Part shown: piece by piece, positions 43,132-53,736 of the stretch
How the letters are laid out: each line of letters starts with the position of its first letter
Position numbering within the stretch: position 1 is the stretch's first letter
NCBI GenBank assembly: GCA_019188255.1
Contig: JAETXT010000014.1
Span: 558,001 to 622,000, forward strand
Length of the DNA stretch: 64,000 nucleotides
Source: Verticillium longisporum
Lineage: Eukaryota > Ascomycota > Sordariomycetes > Glomerellales > Plectosphaerellaceae
Reading direction: 5' to 3'
The notes under the pieces: generated by a model
Databases searched by the model: none
What the model saw: the letters and a program-made list of their open reading frames with translations, nothing else
What the model was told of the DNA's origin: nothing
Translations under genes and position numbers: made by a program

Positions 43132-45235
43132 CCTGACTGGGTATGGGGTTTATTGAACGAAGGAACGAGGGAACACAACCTAGGGTCAGAAGCGCGCCAA
43201 AGCAGACAACGTAGCGAGCGAGAGGACAGAGGGCAGCAGAACCTTTGCAAAACACCTGGGCAGGGCGAGAGATTATATGGCTGCACCAGAGAATTAGGTA
43301 GTGCAAGGCCAGCCCGGCTCAAGTTGCAACGCGAAGAGAGCCAAGGCCGCCGACTCGTAGAACTTGGCCATTCGGCCGACGGTATGCATACCTAGAGACT
43401 GAGTTATCTGATTGCCAAGACAGCGGGGGCATCGTGAACTGGGTGGGTACCCCTGCACTGGATCACCAATAAGCTTACCACGATGCATCTAATCTTATCA
43501 GATCATCTGATAAAATTTCATCAGGACCCCGACCCATGAGGGGCTGCCGGGGCACGCCGGAGGATCAATCCAATAGCGCGCTTCTCGTGACGAAGGACGC
43601 CCCCTCTCGGACCTGCACTAGCCCCGGCTGCTCATGCCAGGAACGAACTGCGAGGCGAGGCCGACATCGCTGCCGGCATCCCACGGTGAGCCGACACGTC
43701 CGGCTATGACTTGGAGGCGTCGTGGCAAGGCTTGGCTTCAGGTCTGGATCACGTCGGAACGAGGAGATCGAAAGCATTGACACATCGTGGCCCACTCGAG
43801 GTCCTGTGCAGCGTCAGGGAAAGCCCAGCAGGCAAAATGGTCACGAAGCTGCATGATCATGGCTGATCGGGAAGTGCCCGTCATGTTTGCCATGGCTCCT
43901 CATCACAGGAATGCCATCTGCTTTTACCAATCCCATTTTAAACGATTCAGGCGTGAAGTGGTCGCTACCGTGTATGGTTTTCTTGAAAGGGGTGGTCTCC
44001 TGACCCAACGATTTGGCACACCAAAAATATGCTTAACAGTCGCCCCGACGCATCATCGAAAGGGAGCCTAGAAGGGATTTCCAAGACCAGAGCATAAGCA
44101 ACACACACTCACAACTAGCAAAACACAGGCCCCCCGACCTGCGAATACAGCCAACCAAAACAACACACCTAGAGGCGCTAACGCCACAGGAAACGAAGCA
44201 ATTGAATCACCCTCAAGCAGGAGCAACTTGCCCCCCCTCCCCTCGAATGACTCGAAATGAATCCCATAAACTAGCGGACAACTGGAGTATGGCTATCTTG
44301 ACGGTCAAAGGACAGGCGCGGTGGCGGCGCGGGCGCCTTTTTGCCTACATAGTATTAATAGTGGCGTTGAATATATTATCATCATCATCGAAAGAGAGCC
44401 AATCGTATGTGCGAAGCAACCTGGCACACAAACCTATCCAATGCTGCACACTAAATCGTTTTCTTGAGCTCTGGAACATGGGTGACTTGACGTTCTGCCG
44501 TAGCAGAGGTTCATTGCGTTCCCGTGAGGGTTGCTTGCAATATTTTGCACGGTTTCGTTCTCTCGCATTTCTTCATACATGCTCTATCTAGGACGAGCTT
44601 GTCGGCCTTGAACATTAGTCTAAGCCCCTGCGGCTGCAAGTCGCCCACCGCGGATGCGCTGGAGAGTGGCCGTCACACGCCTCGCCTAGCACCCTGACTC
44701 CCAGGCACCATGAAGTACTCAGATGTGCAAAGTAAATAGCATGACATCGGCTGCACTATGAAGCAGCGAGGGACACCGTGAATCTGAACTGGAGATGACA
44801 TGCTGTTGAGGCGATGAAAGACAGATTGAGCCAACGCGGCAACAGTCTAGCCACCAAAGTTGGCGTATGAAGTGTCGCTTCAGTACTCTGGCGAAATAGG
44901 AGGACTCTAGCCAATGGCTACACATATCATGGCATGCTGAAGCAAAACAGCCTGCTCCACCTTCTTTGGGCAAACCTGTCACCAAAGGGCAGGGAAGCTT
45001 ACCATTGAGGCACGTCGTTCATCAACAAATCACACTAACCCGAAGTGACATGGAACACGCTTCTCATCATTGGAAGCCCATCTGTACAGCCGGTATAGTA
45101 CAACAGATACACCGAAACATTTTGTTACAACGGCCAGCCCCAAAGCCGGCCGGCTCGCCAGCGCCTCCCAGCGGTCCCCACGGCTTCCGCCCCATGCAGC
45201 CTTCCCCCCTGTCTATAGAGAAAACTCCCTTAGAC
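43132..45235. other. intergenic region including GPI gene promoter
   Basis: No supported gene. The GATA palindrome at 43495-43513 is listed separately. The remaining sequence has only short unconserved frames. Confidence 0.45.
43495..43513. promoter_or_regulatory. paired inverted GATA-factor sites
   Basis: The 19 bases TTATCAGATCATCTGATAA form a palindrome of 9-base arms around a central C. It contains two inverted TGATAA sites, the consensus HGATAR bound by fungal GATA factors such as AreA and the white-collar and siderophore regulators. It lies about 365 bases upstream of the GPI-protein start. Regulation by nitrogen, iron or light is inference. Confidence 0.5.
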
Positions 45236-46598
45236 CTACTTCTTACCGGTGCCGGTCCTGACCTGCTGCGCCGTCAGGTTGGCTCGCGTCGACGTGGCGA
45301 GCTTGTGCACGGCGATCCTCTTCTCCCAGACGCCGGACCGACCCTCGGCAATGGCGATGATCTCGTTGGCGATGCGGTGCGCGAGCTGCGTCCGGCCGCT
45401 GCCCGTGGACCTCTTCTTGGCGACGGCGTCGAGGATCCACTGGAACGCCAGGCGGCGGCGCTGTCGCACGGCGAGCGGGCCGGGCATCTCGAGGGCGCGG
45501 CCACCGCCCGCGGCGCCGGGGATGTACCGGACCTTGACGAGGGGCGCCACGCTGTCAATGACAATGGTCAGGTACATGACGGGGTTGAGGGGGAAGTGCG
45601 AGCCCGGCGGGTGGCCCGCCATCAGGGGGTTCTTGGTGCTGAGGATCGGGGCCGGCGCCGTGCGGAGGTGGTTGAGGATCATGGCCATGTTCTGCGAAGG
45701 AGGGTGCACGTGTTAGTTACTTGTCCGTATTTGTCAAATGTTGATGTGCCCCTTGTAGCTCGGCTTGCTGTGCTTGTGGGGAGGGGGGGGGATAAGGACT
45801 CACCCTTTGCGCGACGCTCTTCTTGCCGTGCCTCATCATGACGTTCGTCAGCTGCTCCAGCACAGGGTGATACCGGGCTTGCAGCTTGCTGTTCTCCGGC
45901 AGGGGCGCGGGCAGCGGGTACTTGTAGGACCGCCCCTTCTCGTCGGTGCCGAGCACGTCGGCGGCCGCCGAGTCGGCCAGCAGGCCGCGGGTCGCGAGGA
46001 CCTCGAGGTCACGCTGGGCGACGCCGTCGGACACGGTAGGCGGGATCGAGCCGACGCGGTACAGGTGCGCCATCTGGCTCGGCGTCAGGCCGTCCTTCAT
46101 GCCGGGCCCGGCGTTGGCCTTGGCCGCCTCCTCCAGCTCCCGCGCCGCCTGCTCGACCGTGATGCCCGAATCGTCGGCCGCAGCCTCCTCAGCCAGGGCA
46201 TCCTGCTGCTTCCACTGCATGTCAGCCACAAGCTGCTCATCCCCCGAGCGTTCTCCTTCTTTTTCTCCGCCAATTGGCCGCCTGGAGAGTGCAATGAGGT
46301 CTGTTTCCGGGGTCCTTACCTCGTCCGTTCCCTTCCTCGCCTTGCGTCTCGGTTGTTCTTTCGGCAGGTTCGCCAATGCGGCCTCCAGCTGATCCATCAC
46401 CGCCTCCTCGTCGAGGTCCTCCTTGGTCCTCCGCGCAACCGCGGCATCCACTGGCTTCGAGGGGTTCTTCTGCACCGCGTCGTCGGCATATCGTCGTTTC
46501 GCAAGGGACCATCCGAGGGCCTCGTGCCTGGGCAGCGCCGGCCTCGATCGTATCGCCAGCGCCCTGCTAGCGGCGCGAAGGGTCGGGCGTAACGACAT
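45236..46598 (-). CDS. mitochondrial small-subunit ribosomal protein uS7m
   Basis: Exons 46598-45804 and 45691-45236 give 416 residues. The start MSLRPTLRAASRALAIRSRP is a basic mitochondrial presequence; the longer upstream frame is rejected. The middle is a charged fungal extension. The S7 domain occupies the C-terminal 170 residues: LEQLTNVMMRHGKKSVAQR, NMAMILNHLR, IVIDSVAPLVKVRYIPGAAG and RQRRRLAFQWILDA, ending with TRANLTAQQVRTGTGKK. uS7m nucleates the head of the mitoribosomal small subunit by binding rRNA. The 112-bp intron separates RHGKKSVAQR from NMAMIL in phase 0. No frame break. Longer than bacterial S7, as usual for fungi. Confidence 0.92.
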
Positions 46599-48573
46599 TA
46601 TCAACAGGCGGTTCTTGTGTTTCGTTTTCGAAGACCAGGGGCAGGTTGTCTCCAGCACCGTGTCGTCGCCGGGGGCTGATGTGAACTGGGCTGGCCGGAG
46701 GTAGACTTCGTTGAAAAAGGGTCGCGGTTCGCCAGTACGTCCGCTCGTGAGGCTTGCTCGCAAAATTATTGAACGTCGCGCGGATCGTCCCGTGAGCCAA
46801 CGCCAAAAGGCAGGGGTGTGGGTCTCTCCTGTGGCTTGACAAGCTGTGTCACGTGCTGAGAAATGTGGCACACCATCCTCTCTCATCCACGCGCCGAGGA
46901 GCAAAGGGGGGAATTGCCTCTCTACCACGTCCTGCGAACCACAAAACGGCTGGCACCAGGGAATCGTGATTGTTGACGGCTTTCACTTGACAGCTCAACG
47001 CAAGTTATCAGCATCCATCATGACGCGCTGATGCCATCACACCACACGAGTACACACCCCACGGCATCCCCCCCTTCTGGTCAACCGACACGCCGCATCA
47101 GAGGGCGCCGGAGGTACCTTATGCAATGTCCGGGGGGGTTGAAAGGAGAGGCGGGGGTTTGCTTCGATGAACAGCTACCGAGCAAGCCCATCCCGCGGGC
47201 GGCATCCAGCGGCTCTTCCGAAAGAGTCCACCTGACCACAACTTTTCCCTCATGGAGCCCCCCCCCGACATGCCATTCGGAGTGTGGGCATATCATGGGG
47301 TGTCACGCTGACCGGTGGCCATTGAAACATCCGAAACGACCTTCCGTCTTGGAGACCGGTCAACAAGAGAAAAAAAAACCCCCGCATGGGGCGGGCGCAT
47401 TCCCCTTCAAAGCGGGCGGTTTAACCACGTCGAGTGACGGAGGGGGCCGTTATTCTTTTCGCCACAACCCTGGAAGCACGACGAGAAACGAAACATCGGG
47501 CATCCTGTGCATTTGATGGGTCAAAGGATCCTAGTCCTGCCGAGAAGGGAGGAGGGGAGGGGTGGGACGGGCCCGGAACGTTACACCTTCGGCAGGTTCT
47601 TAATTCTCTCAAGCCTCTCACTTCAGCAACCCACGACGTCTCTGTCAGGTGGCCACCCGGAATCTGGGATCACAGATATACTTCCGATCCTGCATCACTT
47701 GAGACAACACGCCCCATGATCACGATTGCGTCAAGGCAACAAGGTACGTCCCCCCAGTCAAATCTCGAGATGGGGAGCCGCAGCAGCAAAAGAAAACATG
47801 CGCCCCCGTGCCCGGCGGGGGGGCTTTCACTGACTATCAGATGCTAAGCTAGCGAGGCCAGTAAGTTCCGAAGGGAAACCCGTCCGTTCTTATTCTCAGC
47901 TTCCTGTTTCTTCCCGGACATTTCTTTACCCTGTATGATATTGCTGGTGGACCATTGTCAAAAATACCGCCAAATTCCCTCTTCCTGTCTTCCCCCTCAT
48001 GATTCGCCCGAGCTGGAAGAGACAAAGAAAAGAAATAAGAAACCCGAGAGCAGACTGGGTTGCCCCTAGTAAAAGAAAACTGCCTCCCCTTCTGTTGTGC
48101 GCTTGGAAGGCGTGGCCTGGCTCCGTGTATCGTGTGTTCGGGTCCTCTGCAACGGTGTTCGTGGCGAAACCACCAATGTGCAGGAAGAGACGGAAGGCCG
48201 AGGCCAAAACTGGCATGAGATCCTCCCATCGGCGCCAGTGCAGAGACAAAATCATTAATGCCTTGCGTCTGCCAACGCGCTGCATTCTTATCTGCCCGTG
48301 GCAAATATCCTCCGCACAAACTTGCCGTCCGAGAACCAAGAACAAAAAAAGAGCATCGTGTTTGGTGGTGCGCCGTTTCCGTGTGTTCCCTTTTTTTGTA
48401 TGCCGTGTGGCGACGGCTAGTATAACCCCAAATTCCCCAACTCCAGAAGTATCATACAGTGTCGCGTCGTCAGGGAAATATCGAGAAAGGTTTGCGACAC
48501 CAAAAGAAATGGCCAGACTGTTCTCGACGCTGGTCATATGGATTTCGTCCCGGCATCTGCGAGCTTTCCGTCT
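46599..48573. other. intergenic region, no gene supported
   Basis: Contains the uS7m promoter and 3' flank of the dsRBM gene. Overlapping frames of about 200 codons on opposite strands at 47.9-48.6 kb do not resemble any family and lack intron logic. Confidence 0.4.
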
Positions 48574-49037
48574 CTACCAACTCCCGCGGCTGGTGGATGG
48601 CGAGCTGGGATTCGAGGTCGTTAGGTAGTTGAGGGCCAGTTCAGCAGCATCTTCCTTTGCGTTGTTCAGGTTCTTGCCGTCGTACCAGAATCTTGCCGAA
48701 TGGGTTCGCCCGTGAACTGTCACTCTGCTGGACCAGGCAGTACGCCCTCCTGGTTGTGGCATGGGTCATTAGCAATGGGCACCCTCGAGCTATTCAGGTG
48801 CAGCTGGTCCTTACCACGGCGATCAGACACGATTTGGAAGACAGGCGGCATAATATTCGCCTCGCGGCAAGCATCTGCCAGCTCTTGGTCAGCGCTCGAC
48901 TTGGGAAGGCAAAGTGATGGGTCGACACTGGGGACCGGCGTACCTTCCAAGCGATCCTGCCAGGGGCCGCATGGGCTGTTATATGAAGAAGTCGACATGA
49001 CGTGTGTGTTGAATGGACCGTAGGGGTGTTCCCTCAA
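48574..49037 (-). CDS. small double-stranded RNA-binding (dsRBM) protein
   Basis: Two short exons, 49037-48815 and 48749-48574, join to a single dsRBM protein of 132 residues; Met at 48998 would give 119. The junction is phase 1 (CGT G / GA GGG) with donor GTAAGG, branch TGCTAATGA and acceptor AACCAG. The joined domain reads ELADACREANIMPPVFQIVS, then RRGGRTAWSSRVTVHGRT, ARFWYDGKNLNNAKEDAAEL and ALNYL. That matches the alpha-beta-beta-beta-alpha fold, with the terminal KEDAAELAL helix corresponding to the KKxAK-type helix. Such single-domain proteins are common in Pezizomycotina, but their role is not established. Each exon alone is too short to be noticed. Confidence 0.8.
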
Positions 49038-52000
49038 ATACGTTTCAATCTGAGCGAGAGATGCTGGTGGGGAATGGTACAGAGCCGACAGGACAGGATG
49101 GTGGATCTGGTGACGAGACTAAGACGAAAGATGTCGAGTCTCAAGAATTGGGAAGCAAGATTGTGGTCGGTTTCTGTTTCTCTTATACTTGATCAAGGCG
49201 AGCAGTAAAAGGAAGAGGGACAGTTGTCATTGGGCTGGAGGAAACAATTCTGTGGCATACACGGACGAGCTGTCGTCGAGGCGAGGGGCAGGAAGCAGAG
49301 TGAGGTGGATGTAGAAGATTGGAGCCCAAGGAACGATGGTCAAAGGTACGTGTTTGCGCGGGAAGGGTTATTCACGCTGGCACCCAAGGCACGGCATGCT
49401 GCATCAGAGGTATGGAAGAGGAGGGGCGAAGAGGGCAGAAATGTGTAGAAGAGGTGAAAATGACGGAAGGGGAGAGAAAAGGAAGAGGACGTAAGATGAT
49501 GCAGCATGGTAAGGCAAGGTGCCGTCGGCTTGGGCGTCGCCGTTTTGCCAGTCCCGACCTCTGTCTGTCACCCGTGTTTCTTTTTTTGCACACACCCCCT
49601 GTCGGGGCCCAGAAGGTACCTCTGGCAAGGCCAAAGAGGAAAAGAAGCCTATAGCGTAAGGTACGTATGCAGAGTTTCTCCCGTATGAAGAAGGATGGGG
49701 ATGGAGATGCAGAATGGCGGGCGAGGGGTGTGTGGATTGGGTGCGACTGCGTGCGTGCGTGCGTGCGTGCCTTCGTGCCTTCCAATGTGGTTTGGTCCGT
49801 GGCCTGGTCCGGGCCCATGGCGTGTGGATGGCCGGGTGGTGGTCCTCGTAGCCTTGGCTGTCCAGTGTTTTTTATTGTCATTGCTTTTTCTCTTTTCTCG
49901 AACTACCAGCTCCAGCGCCGGCATCAGAGGCGCAAGCAGCACCTTGTTAGAGCAACTGACTGGCCAAGTGACAACTGAGGTGCTCGCCCCCGCGCGCGCA
50001 CGGGTTCCAGGGGGGTGGGTGCAGGGGGGTTTCTACCAGGCATGGGGGACAACAGTGAGAGAGAGAGAGAGAGAGAGAAGAACGTGATGAATGGGGCAGG
50101 AGACAGGCCTTCACTTCAACGTTTGTTGACAGGCATTCTCCAAATGACCTAGCAAACTTTGGACCGAAGAGCCCCTCTCAAGCTCCTTGTTCGGCCCCCC
50201 CCCTCCCTAGGTGTGTCTTTTCCTGTGTGTCGGGAGGGGGGGTTCTTCTGAAGGGGTGACATGGGCGTGAGACTGATTTGACAAGCGGCGAGATTGGACC
50301 CAAGTCACGTCTTTCGTGGGCCGCCGGGGAACGGAGCCTGGAGCGACCCAGGGCACACTGCATGATGCCGATTGCAGCTGATCCGGGGTTACATGCCAAT
50401 GGTCACTCACTGTACCTAGAAGAAGAGTGGTGTGGGATCCTCCTTTGCCGACCCATCGCAGGGGAGAGCCAAGTGATTGGGGAAGGCTCAAGCTTGTGAA
50501 GCACGAACATGCACGACGCATGATGTACGGCAACCACTCTGAAAATCGGAAGGGGGAGGAGGAGGGCATGGATGGACGCTGAGGTGGTGAGAAGGACTGA
50601 CCCGTGTGACAGGGAGCCATTGAGAGAGACGGTCAGTGGGGGAGAGGGGTTCGTTCTGGAACCGCGAAGTAAGGGCAGATGTCGTAGTGCGCGTTGAGCA
50701 AGACTTGAAGGCCAAGTTGACGATGGCATGGGGCCTAAAGAAGCAAGCAAACTGCTCCTGGCCAGACTAAAATTCGATGCCGTGTCAACGCAGCAAACGG
50801 TCAACACGGAACGGTCAACATGGAACGGTGAAGATAGAGCGTCCGAATTAAGATGCGAACAGTCCAGATGGACGGGGCGCGGCTCTACCGGGCGGCAGAC
50901 AAGACTGGTGTCCGTTGTCAATCACTGAGGAAGGCGCCCTCAGAAACAACGGCGCAAAGGTACAATCGCATTGACCTGGCCCAGTAGGCGAGGCAAGCGA
51001 GGCGATATCACCTCAAAGGCAAAGACAAGTCTCCGGATAGGCAGGGGGGTGAGTGGAACGAACGACAGAGGTTGCCAGGGTGAGTGGGGTAGTGGTGGTG
51101 AACTAGCACCTCTGACCTGGACATGGACCTGGTGTGTCTGTTGGACAAGGCGACTGACAATCTGCTCGGTCAAAGGCTCGAGGCGCAACTTGGGCTTCAT
51201 CGAGTTCTGCCTTGTCAGCTCGGGGTCGTTTCCGCAGCGTTCGGATCGATGGTTCCCGGGTTATCTGGCACAATCTAGGCCAGCTCGAGGAGCCACGTTG
51301 TTCGATGAGAAAGGTGCGGAAGAGGGTGTGTCGAATCGGGCAGCATCGTCGTGGTAGGGCTACAGGGAAAGTGAAAAATGAGTTGCAAGGCCATGTCATG
51401 ACGAGGCGCAGGAAAGCAAGGCTATCACAGCTTGTCGAGCTGGAAGAGGGGGCTTGTCGGCTCGCGGCCGTGGCCGGTTTCGAAGCATGATGATGGCATT
51501 CGATGGCTTTTCGCGCAGGGTTTGTAACTTGTTTGAAAGCTCCCGCAAACCAAATGAGGTGGTCAGTGATCCGAGGTTTTCGACCGGGTTGCCTTTTGGT
51601 CGACTGGTCGCCGGAAGCTCCTGCTGGCTTCCCCGGGGTGGAACGCTCAGACGCAGGCAACGTGGTTCGGACGTGAGCTAACCACCTACCCAGCTTAGCT
51701 ACCTTGCCTTAGCTACCTTTAGCTAAGGTAAGGTGAGGTGAGGTAAGGCAAAGGCAGGTAGGGAGGGGATGGCGTGCCAAGGGTGTGGCTAGTGTGGGAG
51801 ATCGAAGGAGGTTGGGAGCTCATGCTGAAGCTGGAGAAGATAGGCAGGGTAGAGACCCGGGAGAGGCTTCGGTCGTTCGGTGTTCCGTTGAGGATCTACT
51901 CAAACACTAAAACTCAAGCTGGACGATGGGACGGAGGAGATCAAGAGGTGGACGCCATGGAAAGAGGAGAGAGACAACATGAATCGACCAGTGACAGCGA

Positions 52001-53381
52001 TTTACGGAGGCAGGCCCCCAGTCAGCCCCGTGCAGCAGCTGAGGCAAGGCAGGTGGTTGTTGTATTGCAGGACCAGGCAGGTAAGGGGGGGAATGGAGGT
52101 GAAGGTGCCAGGGGTGAGGGGGACTGGGCAGTTCTTTCTGGCCCTGGAAACTCCCAGAGACCGGTGAAGGATCCCCTGTATACCTGCTGCTGGGGCTGTT
52201 GGGTAGGTCCCTACCTCAAGAGGTACTGACAGGGTGGGGGAAGTCATGCCGCTTTAGGGATCATCCAACTTCATTTCGCCCGCCGTGTCCGGGGAAATCC
52301 CAGCAAGAACCAACCTTCCCTTACCTGCCCGGTACCTAGAATTCTAATCAACGTGTCTGGGTAATTGGGTAGGTAGGTACACAGACTGGCATCCACGAGC
52401 CGCGCTTGCCAGGCTCATGGTGAACACTTTCTGAATCATCAATTTGCTTTGGCCAGGCATCTCCCACGGCAAGCACTACCATGTATGTCCTTCCTACCTG
52501 CCCGCGGCAAAACCCCTTTGGGTTGCGTGTATTCACGGGCTGCATCTTGGGATGGCCAAATGTAACTTCCCCAAGTGTTTCCTGAGTCTGTAGGTAGTGA
52601 CGGCATGCCATAAAGTACCTAGGTAAGGTAGGTAGGTAGGTAGGCGGCGCAGCATCCAAATCCCTCCACTGTTGCACACCACGTCACTTATTTTCTTTTG
52701 TTGACAACACCCCCACCAAGGCCACCCGATATTGAGCTCCTCTCGAGTTCAACATACCGTCGGTCACCAATTTCTTCTCGGCATCGTGGTTGTGTCGTGC
52801 CATGTGTGGTCAGCTTGTCGCCTAGTCCGTAGAAGTCAGCCTCTCAACGGCCGTCTCTCTTCATTTCAATCTTCATTTCATCAGGTCACCACATGCAGGT
52901 ATGCAGCCAGAGCAACGCATCGTCATCTCTGGCTCGTCCGGTGTGAGCATAGGCACCCTAATCTGAAAGCTTCAAAACGCACATTACGACAGGTTCGCAC
53001 TTTGCATCTCCGATGCAATAAGGCGGCCCCGTCCACACGAGTTCGATGGAGCAACTGTCACTTCATTTTGCCCTCGCAATTGGCCGCCCACGCGGCTCAG
53101 AATGCGGTTCGAGAGCAAACTGCTTTCAGCGGTTCAATAAACGGCTGCAGTAGGCGAGCGGTACTGAAGCAAGCTAGCCAGGAGCTTCTCCAAAGGAACT
53201 ACGGCCGTACTTGATATTGGATCAGAGGGCATCAAGCGGATAGAGGCCTATCCAAACTTTCCTCTTACCCGCTACGTAATCATCGAACCCTAAATCTTCA
53301 CGAGCTCGAGACTAGACTGTGAAGCCGTGGCACCGAGGATGAGTGGGATATTTGGAGCCGCTTGGCAAAAGCCAAAGCAGA
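49038..53381. other. gene-poor region
   Basis: No recognisable gene. Simple repeats include (GCGT)n at about 49748-49770 and (GA)n at about 50056-50079. A 15-bp imperfect inverted repeat lies at 51701-51733 (ACCTTGCCTTAGCTA, then TAGCTAAGGTAAGGT), followed by purine-rich AGGTGAGGTAAGG repeats. At 52620-52646 there is a run of GGTA units. These look like regulatory or unconstrained spacer DNA. Confidence 0.45.
51701..51733. repeat. imperfect 15-bp inverted repeat, 3-base loop
   Basis: Left arm ACCTTGCCTTAGCTA and right arm TAGCTAAGGTAAGGT match at 14 of 15 positions around a very short spacer. It would form a stable cruciform or RNA hairpin. No gene adjoins it within 2 kb. Confidence 0.55.
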
Positions 53382-53736
53382 ATGGCATACACGGATGCTA
53401 CGCTGTGCTTCCACGACTTCGTCTTCGTCAACGACGATATGGACAAAGCATACAAAGGGCCCGAGGACTTCATCTTTCGATGACGACTCGGACGGGCGCA
53501 CAGATGGCCCGCCCATATGCGAGGTTCACTTAGGCCAGGCCATCATTCCGCCCTACATTGACACTGACGACGCACGAATGGCGCAGGGAAACTGGGCTAT
53601 ATTAGAGTCATATGCCGATGACCCCTTCCCGGCTTACCAACGACTGATAAATATGTGTGTGTACCTGGTGTTCCGATACGAACAAGCCTCGCCTGTCGAT
53701 GACGGTGCTGGAGGATGGCTGGCACCGGCTCGTTAG
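53382..53736 (+). pseudogene. unrecognised coding-like fragment with one frame break
   Basis: From Met at 53382 the frame reads AYTDATLCFHDFVFVNDD and DMDKAYKGPEDFIF. After an apparent one-base gain in TTT near 53478 it continues in the next frame as DDDSDGRTDGPPICEVHLGQ, IIPPYIDTDDARMAQGNWAI and LESYADDPFPAYQRLINM to a TAG. Amino-acid composition and the clean hand-over between frames look like real protein of about 115 residues, in a region otherwise free of coding sequence. I do not recognise the family. It may be a broken gene, a surviving piece of a larger one, or a small gene with a sequence error. Confidence 0.35.

Noticed and set aside
47926..48628. Overlapping frames of about 200 codons on both strands
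   Set aside because: Neither resembles a family; the region fits the 3' flank of the dsRBM gene.
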